From: Novispirillum itersonii subsp. itersonii ATCC 12639
GTDB taxonomy: Bacteria; Pseudomonadota; Alphaproteobacteria; Rhodospirillales; Rhodospirillaceae
DNA length: 64,000 nt
Direction of reading: 5' to 3'
NCBI RefSeq assembly: GCF_000381985.1
Contig: NZ_KB907338.1
Location: 434,001 to 498,000 of the forward strand
Shown: positions 8,310-15,641 of the stretch, one piece after another
How the letters are laid out: the number at the start of each line of letters is the position of its first letter
How positions within the stretch are numbered: the stretch's first letter is position 1
The notes under the pieces: model-generated
The model's input: the letters and a program-made list of their open reading frames with translations, nothing else
The model's database searches: none
Told to the model about the DNA's origin: nothing
Program-made: the position numbers and the translations under genes

Positions 8310-9368
8310 TTAGCGGGTGTCGCCCTTGCGGCGGCGCTTGTGCTGGTACATCCGCCGGTCGGCGGTGTGGATCAGGGCATCGGGGATGTCGGCATCGTGC
8401 GGGAACACCGCCTGCCCGATGCTGCACCCCAGCGGCAGGGGGGTATCGCCGAAGTGGAAGGGGGCCTCCAGCGCTTCGGCCACCCGGTCGGCCTTGGCCT
8501 GTATCACCGCCGGGTCTTCCAGCGGGGCAGACAGAATGCCGAACTCATCCCCGCCCAGCCGGGCAACGGTCGGGGACGCGGCGGCGGCGGCAAAGCTGCT
8601 GACCGCCTCGCGGATGCGGGTGGCGGCGGCGCGCAGGGCGGCATCCCCGGCGGCGTGACCGTGGGTGTCGTTGATGGTCTTCAGGCCGTCCATGTCCAGA
8701 ATCAGCACCCCCAGCGCGGCAGAGGTGCGGCGGGCCTGATCCAGCCCCTGCCTCAGCCGGTCATGGAACAGGGCGCGGTTGGGCAGGCCGGTCAGGGCAT
8801 CATGGGTTGCCATGTGGTATAACCGGCTGGTCTCAAACCGCGAGGCATGAAACATCGCCGCCGAGATCATATCAGACACCAGCCGCAGAATGTGGGTGGT
8901 GCGGTCGGTGAAGGCGGCAACATCGGGCGAGGCCAGCTTCAGCACCCCGATCACGTCGGGGTGGTCTGCGCTGCCGTGGGTCAGCGGGGCGACCACCATC
9001 GACCGCAGGCCGACCGCGCGGCAGGCGTCGCGGTTGACGCGGGGGTCGGTCTCGGAATCATCGCAGCACAGAATGCTGTTGTCACGCACGCTCTGGCCCG
9101 ACAGGCTGTTGCCCGCCGCCAGACGCAGCCCCAGCTGCCCCTGTGTCATGCCCGATGCGGCGCGGTAAACCATCTGGCCGTCTTCGGCCAGTTCAATCAC
9201 GGCCCCGCTGGCCCCGGTCAGGGTCAGCATGCGGTCGGTGACCAGGGCCATCACCGATCCCAGTTCCGGCCCCAGACGGGCAATGTCGCCCTGCAGGGTG
9301 ATGATGTCCATCAGGGTGGCGGCATCCAGCGGCGGGGCATCGGTGGCAGGAAGGGTGGAATGAGGCAC
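8310..9368 (-). CDS. GAF-GGDEF diguanylate cyclase
   Basis: A 352-residue cytoplasmic protein starting at GTG (9368) behind GGAG. A GAF-like sensor domain spans about 25-165. The GGDEF domain follows (about 185-350), with the intact active-site motif ARLGGDEFGIL and the substrate-binding stretch DMDGLKTINDTHGHAAGD. It should make cyclic di-GMP from two GTP. I see no RxxD inhibitory site five residues before GGDEF, so product inhibition may be absent. It is convergent with the HNH gene and divergent from alaX. The signal bound by the GAF domain is unknown. Confidence 0.9.
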   Translation of the reverse strand: MPHSTLPATDAPPLDAATLMDIITLQGDIARLGPELGSVMALVTDRMLTLTGASGAVIELAEDGQMVYRAASGMTQGQLGLRLAAGNSLSGQSVRDNSILCCDDSETDPRVNRDACRAVGLRSMVVAPLTHGSADHPDVIGVLKLASPDVAAFTDRTTHILRLVSDMISAAMFHASRFETSRLYHMATHDALTGLPNRALFHDRLRQGLDQARRTSAALGVLILDMDGLKTINDTHGHAAGDAALRAAATRIREAVSSFAAAAASPTVARLGGDEFGILSAPLEDPAVIQAKADRVAEALEAPFHFGDTPLPLGCSIGQAVFPHDADIPDALIHTADRRMYQHKRRRKGDTR

Positions 9369-9528
9369 CGGGGTCTCCGTCGCTGGCGGGGATCAGTCAG
9401 TATCGTCCTGCCGTGATGACAGGATATGCTGTCCCCCGGCAAGGACAAAGTCGTAAAGCGCGGATAATTTTCCCGCAAAAGGTGTTAAGTCGTTTTGATG
9501 TGTCCATCATCGCCGGGAGGAAGGCCAG

Positions 9529-10269
9529 ATGACCGCAACCGTTGCTGTGTTCCGTGAAGACCCCTATGCGCCGGAATGTGCCGCCACCGTGCTGGCCCAT
9601 GCCACCCTTGAGACCCCGAAGGGCCCGCTGACCGGGCTGGTGCTGGACCGCACGGTGTTTTACGTCGAAGGCGGCGGCCAGCCCGGCGACAGCGGGGTGC
9701 TGGTCTGGCAGGGCGGCAGCACCGCGGTTGTCACCGTGCTGAAGGACCGGGGCACCGGCGACTGGGTGCATGTGCCGGAAGACGGGGCCGCGCTGCCGCC
9801 GGTGGGCACGGCGCTGACCTGCCGGATCGACTGGGACCGCCGCCACCGCCATATGCGGCTGCATACCTGCCTGCATCTGCTGTGTTCGCTGGTCGATGCC
9901 CCGGTCACCGGCGGCAGCGTATCGGCGGAGAAAGCCCGGCTGGACTTTGACCTCGACACCGCCCCGGATAAGGATGAGCTGACGGCAAAGCTGAATGCCC
10001 TGATCGCCGCCGATCACCCGGTGACGGCATCATGGATCAGCGGCGAAGAGTTACAGGCTAACCCTGACATTGTGCGCACCATGTCGGTCAAGCCGCCGGT
10101 GACGCCGGAAGGGGTGCGGGTGATTCGGATCGGGGACGCGGTGGACTTCCAGCCCTGCGGCGGCACCCATGTGCGGGCCACCGGCGAAATCGGCCCGGTA
10201 CGGGTGGTGAAGATGGAGAAGAAGGGCAAGCTGAACCGCCGGATCATCGTCGAGTTCGCGGGGGCCTGA
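9529..10269 (+). CDS. alaX: Alanyl-tRNA editing protein AlaX
   Basis: A 246-residue free-standing editing domain related to the C-terminal editing region of AlaRS. It hydrolyses Ser-tRNA(Ala) or Gly-tRNA(Ala). Zinc ligands are visible as HTCLHLL (about residues 111-117) and CGGTHVRATGEIG (about 209-221). The N-terminal FYVEGGGQPGDSG motif is also characteristic. GGGAGGAAGG precedes the ATG. The length fits the AlaX-M class. It seems to be a single-gene unit. Confidence 0.93.
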   Translation: MTATVAVFREDPYAPECAATVLAHATLETPKGPLTGLVLDRTVFYVEGGGQPGDSGVLVWQGGSTAVVTVLKDRGTGDWVHVPEDGAALPPVGTALTCRIDWDRRHRHMRLHTCLHLLCSLVDAPVTGGSVSAEKARLDFDLDTAPDKDELTAKLNALIAADHPVTASWISGEELQANPDIVRTMSVKPPVTPEGVRVIRIGDAVDFQPCGGTHVRATGEIGPVRVVKMEKKGKLNRRIIVEFAGA

Positions 10270-10384
10270 CCGCGTTTATCGCTTTAATATGCAGTCATGC
10301 GACTGATGGGCCCGGTCAGCGGCGGTGATCCGGCCACCGCTGACCGGGCGGACAGGATCTTTCATTTTAGTGGAACAGCCTGTC

Positions 10385-10505
10385 TTGACACTCTACCCCT
10401 GAGAGTGCTGCACTGCGTGTGCGGTGATCCCGCCGCCGGGGGGCGGGGGGATCTGCGCCGGGCCGGTCTGCCACCGGCCGGAAGAGATCCGGCCTGCGGT
10501 GCAGC
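10385..10505 (+). ncRNA. Candidate structured RNA leader or small RNA
   Basis: This GC-rich 120-bp stretch begins with a TTGACA box (10385-10390). GCTGCAC (10407-10413) and GTGCAGC (10499-10505) form a closing helix. Inside, GATCC (10426-10430) pairs with GGATC (10449-10453), and GGCCGG (10461-10466) with CCGGCC (10474-10479). Alternative partners GATCC (10486-10490) and CCGGCC (10489-10494) give a mutually exclusive fold, as in riboswitches or attenuators. It lies 80 bp before a small ORF. No known RNA family is recognised; the call is from hand pairing only. Confidence 0.3.
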
Positions 10506-10584
10506 CCGTATCAACTGAGGATTTCAGGCGATAGTTTCAGCCATGGTTTCAGGCGATGGTTTCAGCGCGGATGATGGGGGCATC

Positions 10585-10839
10585 ATGAGTAATCTGTTTG
10601 ATATGTGGGATGAGGACGGCGACGACGGGGTGTTCCCGATCGAGGAAGAGCTGGACACCACCCCGGTGGAAGAGCCCCGCCCCCTGCTGCGGGCGGGCTA
10701 CCCGATCTATTATAGTGCCGCCCGCTGTTCCGAGCCGGAGCTGGTGATCCGCGAGGATCCCGACGGCAGGAAGACGCTGCTGCGGGTGGATATGAACAAC
10801 CCCGAAGGCGCGCAGGTGGAGGAACTGGAGGTCCTGTGA
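10585..10839 (+). CDS. Small acidic hypothetical protein
   Basis: An 84-residue protein starting MSNLFDMWDEDG, with the ATG preceded by GGGGG. An in-frame GTG/ATG extension to about 10543 is possible but lacks a better ribosome-binding site. It is strongly acidic in the first 25 residues, with no signal peptide or membrane segment. A strong terminator follows at 10866, which supports a real transcript. Not recognised. The candidate structured RNA upstream could regulate it. Confidence 0.55.
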   Translation: MSNLFDMWDEDGDDGVFPIEEELDTTPVEEPRPLLRAGYPIYYSAARCSEPELVIREDPDGRKTLLRVDMNNPEGAQVEELEVL

Positions 10840-10865
10840 CCGCTGTTCCGGCATCGCTTTATCAG

Positions 10866-10896
10866 GCCAGCCCCTCGCGGGGCTGGCTTTTGTTTT
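10866..10896 (+). terminator. Rho-independent terminator after the small acidic gene
   Basis: GCCAGCCCC (10866-10874) pairs with GGGGCTGGC (10879-10887) across TCGC and is followed by TTTTGTTTT. Confidence 0.9.
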
Positions 10897-10904
10897 AACT
10901 GGCC

Positions 10905-11075
10905 TCAGGTCCGTTTACGGAAGTCGCTGCTGTTGTTGGCGTTTTTGGGGTCCAGCGGCTCGGAGCAGTTGGCGCGGCTGCCGGCGGAGACCGCCTCAAG
11001 ATCGCGGTCAGACAGTTCGCCGTCGGGCAGGGTCTGGGTCTGCGGCGCGGCTTTGGCGCGGGTGTCGGTGGTCAT
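10905..11075 (-). CDS. Short NHLP-type RiPP precursor-like peptide
   Basis: A 56-residue ORF (ATG 11075, GGAG ribosome-binding site). It carries the leader end motif ELSDRDLEAVSAG at residues 20-32, the same motif as in the gene just upstream (ELSDDDLEAVAAG). The family is the nitrile-hydratase-leader/TOMM propeptide class, in which modified peptides are cleaved after such a Gly. The proposed core is 24 residues: it begins SRANCSEPLDP and is rich in Ser, Asn and Asp with one Cys. The N-terminal part of the leader is shortened to about 19 residues. No modifying enzyme or C39 exporter is nearby. It is 40 bp downstream of the longer precursor in the same orientation. Confidence 0.6.
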   Translation of the reverse strand: MTTDTRAKAAPQTQTLPDGELSDRDLEAVSAGSRANCSEPLDPKNANNSSDFRKRT

Positions 11076-11115
11076 CACGGGGGCTCCGGTGTGGGGGGAT
11101 ACAGAGGGTGGCGGC

Positions 11116-11463
11116 TCAGCGTTTGGTCAGGCCGGGCAGGGTTTCCACCGGGGCCCGCAGGTTGGCGGCGGCTCCGGCGGCGACGGCTTCCAGATCATCA
11201 TCCGACAGTTCCGCCACCGGCAGGCCGCTGAGTTCCAGCGGCAGCACCAGTACGGACCGGGACGGCGTTTCCTGCACCACATCCAGCGTCAGGCCGGGGG
11301 GCAGGGTGACCCCGAACGCATCGCGCAAGGCCCGCGCCGGGTTGGCCAGCAGGGCCCGCCGGAACGCCGGGTCGGTATGGGCGCGCAGCAGGATCGCCCG
11401 CTGATCCGCCAGCCGGGCATCAAGGATATCTTCGATGGAGGGGGTGGAGGACGGAGCGGCCAT
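11116..11463 (-). CDS. NHLP/TOMM-type leader peptide precursor
   Basis: A 115-residue protein with the nitrile-hydratase-alpha-like leader architecture. It has an N-terminal acidic helical part and PAFRRALLANPARALRDAFG at about 33-52. The LDVVQE and VLVLP strands follow, and the leader closes with ELSDDDLEAVAAG at about 84-96. A 19-residue tail (starting AAANLRAP) would be the core peptide; it lacks Cys, Ser and most Thr, so any modification would be unusual. The family normally feeds radical-SAM, lanthionine or cyclodehydratase enzymes; none is visible in the window. It may serve a distant maturase or be a relic. Confidence 0.7.
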   Translation of the reverse strand: MAAPSSTPSIEDILDARLADQRAILLRAHTDPAFRRALLANPARALRDAFGVTLPPGLTLDVVQETPSRSVLVLPLELSGLPVAELSDDDLEAVAAGAAANLRAPVETLPGLTKR

Positions 11464-11623
11464 TACGGAATCCAGAGCTGCGCTGTTGGTTCGTCTGTAT
11501 ATCAGGATGGACGCACTTTATGCATGAGACGGCCATCACACATCAACTGTGGTTGAGGCGGGGGCAGGGGCAGGATAGCGTATTTAAGGTTGTATCCTGT
11601 CTTCGGTGAAAGCCCCGCCGCCC

Positions 11624-11815
11624 ATGCCGTCAGCCCCGCCCCTGTACTACGCCCATTCCACCCCCGGCCCGGAAGACACCTGGGAACGCCTGACGGATCA
11701 CCTGCGCCAGACGGCGGACCGTGCCGGGGCATGGGCGGCGGCAGAGGATGCCGCCACCGATGGCTGTACGGCGCTGGCCGGGTGGGCGTCGCCCCCTCAC
11801 AGGGGCCTGAATTAA
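11624..11815 (+). pseudogene. cas3 HD-domain 5' remnant (type I CRISPR)
   Basis: The 63-residue frame from ATG 11624 reads PPLYYAHSTPGPEDTWERL, then TDHLRQTADRAGAWAAA. This is the start of the Cas3 HD nuclease domain (YAHS motif, W..L..HL, then a helix ending in A). Family Cas3 proteins run 700-800 residues or more; here the HD motif, helicase and everything after about residue 55 are missing. The frame runs straight into a CRISPR-repeat-like sequence and stops inside it (TAA 11813-11815). An in-frame GTG at 11606 is an alternative start. This is a deletion scar of a cas operon, not a functional nuclease. Similarity was judged by eye. Confidence 0.6.
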
Positions 11816-11818
11816 AGC
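11788..11818 (+). repeat. Solitary degenerate CRISPR repeat
   Basis: Aligned without gaps to the 31-nt repeat of the array at 28705-29330, this sequence matches at 26 of 31 positions. It starts with the identical GTCGCCCCCTCAC; mismatches are at positions 14, 20, 23, 27 and 30. No second repeat follows at the normal spacing. It abuts the cas3 remnant. Confidence 0.7.
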
Positions 11819-11895
11819 CCGGAGGTCTCCGCTTGCTCCGGCGGTCGGTTTTCGGCCATGCTGGGGGTGTTTCTGCATCAGCAAAGGCCTGCCGC

Positions 11896-12285
11896 ATGCC
11901 CCGGACCGCCGCCCCCGTCTTTACCCTGCGCCCGGAAGAGCGGGCGGATGAAGGGGTGCTGCGCGGCCTGTACATCATTGGCCGCTGGCAGGAGATGGCC
12001 GCCGCCGGAATGCCGGAGGCCGAGCGGCCGGAGTTTCTGACCTGGCAATATTATCAGCAGCACGACCAGTTTGCCGCCGCCGGGGCCGAGGTCTGGGTGA
12101 TTGAGGTCGCCGGGGATGTGGCCGGGCGACTGGTGGTGCAGGACGGGCCGGGCACGCTGTCGGTGCTGGATCTGGCGGTGATGCCGCCGTGGCAGGGGCA
12201 GGGGCTGGAAGCCGGGGTGCTGGCGCTGGCCGGGCAGCGGGCGGCGGAAGACGGGCAGGCGCTGGCCGTGCCGGATTTTAAATAA
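11896..12285 (+). pseudogene. GNAT acetyltransferase-like fragment
   Basis: A 129-residue frame from ATG 11896; the longer open frame upstream is not protein-like and crosses the cas3 remnant. Residues about 85-105 contain LDLAVMPPWQGQGLEAGVLALA, the acetyl-CoA-binding motif A of GNAT proteins (here QGQGLE). The protein ends about 25 residues later, before the usual C-terminal motif B (N...LY...GF), so it is probably truncated and perhaps inactive. The last 34 bases of shared sequence (12241-12274) recur at 12666-12699. Excising the intervening DNA would only change the last few residues. Confidence 0.55.
12241..12274. repeat. 34-bp direct repeat, left copy
   Basis: Identical to 12666-12699 at all 34 positions; flanking bases differ on both sides. 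The copy lies inside the GNAT fragment. The two copies bracket 391 bp carrying one small gene with AT-rich flanks. Confidence 0.9.
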
Positions 12286-12413
12286 GAGGTGACCGTAAAA
12301 GATCCCCAAGGGTGGGGACTTGTGGCTCATAATGCTATTGTTAAGAGGTGTACTGTCCCTCTGACGACACCTTATATTCACAGCTATTATTTATATTTTA
12401 AGGAGGATTGATT

Positions 12414-12641
12414 ATGGCTCATGTCTGGACAACCACCGAGAAGCGATTCTGCCTTGCCTGCTTCGTCAGCCCTGATCCTGCTGATCCGAATGGAGAGGGC
12501 GATGCCTCCGCTGCTTTTGACACTCTCGGCGAGGCAGAAGACTGGATGGAGCAGGCCCGGGCTGCCGGGCGGTTCCGGTCGTTTACCCTGTGGGATGGTA
12601 TCTCGGGTAGCTGGGAGCTGTACCATCATAGCGGCAAGTGA
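12414..12641 (+). CDS. Small hypothetical protein in a repeat-bracketed module
   Basis: A 75-residue protein (starts MAHVWTTTEKRFCLACF) with an ideal AAGGAGG seven bases before the ATG. The upstream 60 bp are AT-rich, unlike the surroundings. It has one CLAC motif, several Trp, and an acidic middle (GEGDASAAFDTLGEAEDW). There are no membrane segments and no family is recognised. The gene sits inside the DNA bracketed by the 34-bp direct repeats, so it may have arrived as a small cassette. Confidence 0.55.
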   Translation: MAHVWTTTEKRFCLACFVSPDPADPNGEGDASAAFDTLGEAEDWMEQARAAGRFRSFTLWDGISGSWELYHHSGK

Positions 12642-12665
12642 TTCTGACGCTTTGGCTCCGGCTTT

Positions 12666-12699
12666 GCGGCGGAAGACGGGCAGGCGCTGGCCGTGCCGG
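12666..12699. repeat. 34-bp direct repeat, right copy
   Basis: Perfect copy of 12241-12274. It lies downstream of the small cassette gene and 52 bp before the stop codon of the convergent PhlG-like gene. Confidence 0.9.
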
Positions 12700-12750
12700 G
12701 GGCCCCGGCCTGATCCGGCGCCTGCCGCCCCTGTTCCGTCGGCGGTGGGG

Positions 12751-13461
12751 TCACCACAGCACGGGAACATCCGCCCGGTTGGCCGGGTCGGCCCAGTACA
12801 GCGACGGCAGCACTTTTGACAGATACGTAAACTCGGCATAGCAATGCTGCATCAGGCCGAAGCCGATGGCGTCGGGCAGGGTGTGCCCGGTCTCTGCCGC
12901 GGTCTGGCCGAGAATGAAGCGGCTGCGCAGCACCGCGCCATAGCTGGTATCGCGCACCACATGTACCATCTGGTCGGCGGGGTCGCCGCTTTCGGTCAGC
13001 GGCACATCATCGCCGAAGCCGATACGGGCATAAACGGCGGCTGAGACATGGCCATCGGCCACCGCCTGCCGGTACAGCGCCGGGGCAAACACCTCTTCCG
13101 GGTCATGAAATTTGATGACAGCCGCCACCGGCGGAATATCCCCCAGTGATTCCACGGCGCGGATGGTGGCCCCGATGTAAGAGCGGCCCTTCTGCCAGTG
13201 CCGGTCCCAGCCCCGGTGCTCCAGATGGTCGATCGGGTGCCACCACTTCAGATGTTCGGTGGTGTCAAACTGCTTGAACCACCATTCCAGCATCCGGCCC
13301 TTGCAGCCGTGCAGGTCGGTGCGCATCGCCACCACCAGCGCCCCGCTGTCCAGCCGGGAAATCCCGGCTTCAAGGCGCAGCGGGGCCGGTCGCAGCAGGT
13401 CATCGGCAAAGGCGATTCCGGCGCGGGCGGGGTCTGAAGGGGTGGGGGAGAAGTGAGTCAT
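12751..13461 (-). CDS. DAPG hydrolase (PhlG)-like protein
   Basis: A 236-residue protein resembling the PhlG domain that hydrolyses a C-C bond in 2,4-diacetylphloroglucinol in fluorescent pseudomonads. Visible family features are MLEWWFKQFDTTEHLKWWHP (about 58-77), HxxxH-type zinc-ligand patches (KWWHPIDHLEHRGW), and a late HCYAEFTYL. It is shorter than PhlG (about 290). Many such proteins outside Pseudomonas have unknown substrates, probably aromatic ketones. It is divergent from a TetR gene, with a 31-bp perfect palindrome 12 bp upstream of its ATG, so it is probably induced by its substrate. Confidence 0.75.
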   Translation of the reverse strand: MTHFSPTPSDPARAGIAFADDLLRPAPLRLEAGISRLDSGALVVAMRTDLHGCKGRMLEWWFKQFDTTEHLKWWHPIDHLEHRGWDRHWQKGRSYIGATIRAVESLGDIPPVAAVIKFHDPEEVFAPALYRQAVADGHVSAAVYARIGFGDDVPLTESGDPADQMVHVVRDTSYGAVLRSRFILGQTAAETGHTLPDAIGFGLMQHCYAEFTYLSKVLPSLYWADPANRADVPVLW

Positions 13462-13472
13462 GAGAGGTCTCC

Positions 13473-13503
13473 TATTTAGGAAACTTTGTGCGTTTCCTAA
13501 ATA
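13473..13503. promoter_or_regulatory. TetR operator, 12-7-12 perfect palindrome
   Basis: TATTTAGGAAAC (13473-13484) and GTTTCCTAAATA (13492-13503) are exact reverse complements. They lie between the divergent PhlG-like and TetR genes, where a TetR dimer would repress both promoters. Confidence 0.8.
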
Positions 13504-13546
13504 ACGGCTATCATCCCCGCCGCTGATCTGTCAAACGGAGAATGCT

Positions 13547-14224
13547 GTGCAGCCCCCATCCCCCTTGCCCGCCCCAGATCTCCCCGACCCAGATCTTTCT
13601 GGAAGACCCCGTGGCCGTCCGGCCCTGCCGGAGCCGGTGCTGCGGCAGAAGGTCGTGCAGGCGGCGACACAGATCCTGCTGTCGCAGGGCTACCCGGCGA
13701 TGACGATGGAGGCAGTGGCCCGGCAGGCGAATGTGGCGAAGAAGACCGCCTACCGCTTTGCCGCCAACCGCGAGGATCTGGTGGCCCTGATCCTCGACGG
13801 CTGGACGGCGGAGTTTCCGCAGGCGTTTGCGGCGGAAGCGGCGGAGACCGGCGCGGCGTTGCAGGCGCTGGAAGACGGCCTGATGCTGATCGCCGGGCGG
13901 GTGCTGACCGCCGAGGCGGTCGGGCTGTTCCGGCTGCTGGTCAATGATGTTCCGGCCCGGGCCGGTCTGCTGGCGGTATACACCACGTCAGGGGTGGAGC
14001 GGTCCCGCGCCCTGCTGGCGGACTGGCTGGCCCGCCATCAGGCGCGGGGGGTGATTGCCTGCGCTGATCCGGCGATGGCGGCGGATCTGATCCTGTCGAT
14101 GGTGATTGCCGAGCCGCTGCGCCAGATCGCCATCCGCCACCGCGAGCCGCTGCCGGGCTGGGATCTGCGCCCCCGGATCAGGGCGGCGCTGGATCTGCTG
14201 GCCCTGAAGCCCCCATCGGTCTGA
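13547..14224 (+). CDS. TetR-family transcriptional repressor
   Basis: A 225-residue regulator starting at GTG 13547 behind CGGAGA. The DNA-binding domain is at about 27-75: AATQILLSQGYPAMTMEAVARQANVAKKTAYRF is a typical TetR HTH with TAYRF replacing the common TLYRHF. The C-terminal ligand domain is of the TetR_C type (EAVGLFRLLVND). It most likely represses itself and the divergent PhlG-like hydrolase through the palindrome between them. The inducer may be an aromatic compound; this is inferred from the neighbour only. Confidence 0.9.
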   Translation: MQPPSPLPAPDLPDPDLSGRPRGRPALPEPVLRQKVVQAATQILLSQGYPAMTMEAVARQANVAKKTAYRFAANREDLVALILDGWTAEFPQAFAAEAAETGAALQALEDGLMLIAGRVLTAEAVGLFRLLVNDVPARAGLLAVYTTSGVERSRALLADWLARHQARGVIACADPAMAADLILSMVIAEPLRQIAIRHREPLPGWDLRPRIRAALDLLALKPPSV

Positions 14225-14264
14225 CAGGAGGGGGCCTTACAGGGGGGGGCCTGACAGGGGGACC

Positions 14265-15641
14265 TTATCCCCCGGCCCCGCCTTTACGGTCGATGCCGAG
14301 GCGGCGCATTTTCTCGTTCAGGGTCCGGCGGGGCAGGCGCAGGATCTCCATCGCCCCGGCGACGGAACCGCCGCTGCGGTCCAGCGCGGCGGTGATCAGG
14401 CGGCGTTCGTGCTGGTCCATCAGGGCGTCCAGTCCGGCGGCGGTGTCAGGCTCCGGGCCGGTGTTCAGGCCTAAGCCCAGCCCTAAGCCCAGCCCGTAAC
14501 GTTCGGCCTGTGCCCGCAGCTCCCGCACGTTGCCGGGCCAGCGGTGGGCCAGCAGGGCGGTGATGGCGGCGGTGCCCGGCGGCGGCGGGGCGGGCAGCCC
14601 GGCGCGGGCAGCGGCGGCGGCGGCAAAACGGGTGAACAGCAGCAGGATATCGTCGCCACGGTCCCGCAGCGGCGGCAGATCCAGCTCGAACCCGGCCAGC
14701 CGGTAATACAGATCATCCCGGAACCGCCCGGCATCGGCGGCGGCGCGCAGGTCATCCTTGGCGGCGCTGATGATCCGCAGGTCCAGCGTCACCCGCCGGT
14801 TGCCGCCGATGCGTTCCACCGTGCGGTCCTGCAACACCCGCAGCAGCTTGGCCTGTGCGGGCAGCGGCATGCTTTCGATTTCATCCAGAAAGACGGTGCC
14901 GCCGTTGGCGGCCTCAAACTTGCCGGTCCGGGCCTCACGCGCGCCGGTGAAGGCCCCGCTTTCGTGGCCGAACAGCTCGCTTTCAATCAGCTCGGCGGGT
15001 AAGGCGGCGCAGTTGATGGCGACAAAGGGCCGGTCGGCGCGGGGGCCGAAATCGTGCAGGGCGCGGGCGGCCACCTCTTTTCCGGTGCCGGTTTCGCCGC
15101 GCAGCAGCACATCCAGCGGCAGGGGCAGCAGGGATTTGACCGCCGCGCGCAGCCGCACCATGGCGGCGGACTGGCCGCACAGCGCGTCGGCAAGGCGGGC
15201 CGCCAGCGGGTCGGTGGCGGGGGGAACGGTCAGATCCTGCACCCGGCGGGTCAGGCGGTGCTGGGTGCAGGCATTGCGCAGGGTGGCGGTCAGGCGGTCG
15301 GGGTGGTGCGGCTTTTCCAGAAAGTCAAAGGCCCCCTGTTTCAGCGCCGCCACCGCCTGCGGCACATCGCCGTGGCCGGTCAGCAGCACCACCGGCAGGC
15401 CGGGATGGCTGGTGCGCAGGGCGGCCAGCAGGGCCATGCCGTCTTCGCCGGGCATCCGCAGGTCGGTCAGCACCGCGTCGGGCAGGGTGTGGCGCAGGGC
15501 CTCCCGCGCGGCGGCGGCAGACGGTACGGCGGTGACGGTAAAGCCCGACAGCCCCAGCCACTGGGCCAGACCGGCCAGCAGCACCGCATCGTCATCAACC
15601 ACCAGAACATGACCGCAGGAGGACGGATCGGGAGAGGTCAC
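14265..15641 (-). CDS. DctD/MifR-type sigma-54-dependent response regulator
   Basis: A 458-residue NtrC-family activator. The receiver domain is at 10-125 (VVDDDA, phospho-acceptor Asp in LTDLRMPGEDG). AAA+ spans about 145-375 with GETGTGKE, GAFTGA and FLDEIES, followed by a C-terminal Fis HTH (LPRRTLNEKMRR). The linker carries a GLGLGLGL run encoded by two TAAGCCCAGCCC units at about 14470-14495. Its start overlaps the stop of its kinase by 4 bp. The upstream kgtP-type transporter has an exact -24/-12 promoter, so the pair most likely activates that gene, like Pseudomonas MifSR with alpha-ketoglutarate uptake. Confidence 0.93.
   Translation of the reverse strand: MTSPDPSSCGHVLVVDDDAVLLAGLAQWLGLSGFTVTAVPSAAAAREALRHTLPDAVLTDLRMPGEDGMALLAALRTSHPGLPVVLLTGHGDVPQAVAALKQGAFDFLEKPHHPDRLTATLRNACTQHRLTRRVQDLTVPPATDPLAARLADALCGQSAAMVRLRAAVKSLLPLPLDVLLRGETGTGKEVAARALHDFGPRADRPFVAINCAALPAELIESELFGHESGAFTGAREARTGKFEAANGGTVFLDEIESMPLPAQAKLLRVLQDRTVERIGGNRRVTLDLRIISAAKDDLRAAADAGRFRDDLYYRLAGFELDLPPLRDRGDDILLLFTRFAAAAAARAGLPAPPPPGTAAITALLAHRWPGNVRELRAQAERYGLGLGLGLGLNTGPEPDTAAGLDALMDQHERRLITAALDRSGGSVAGAMEILRLPRRTLNEKMRRLGIDRKGGAGG

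Noticed and set aside
10297-10518. 73-codon plus-strand frame over the structured intergenic region
   Set aside because: Composition is driven by palindromes; no ribosome-binding site and no protein-like pattern.
11502-11978. 158-codon minus-strand frame across the cas3 remnant
   Set aside because: Pro/Arg-rich shadow frame; the plus strand carries the recognisable Cas3 and repeat sequences.
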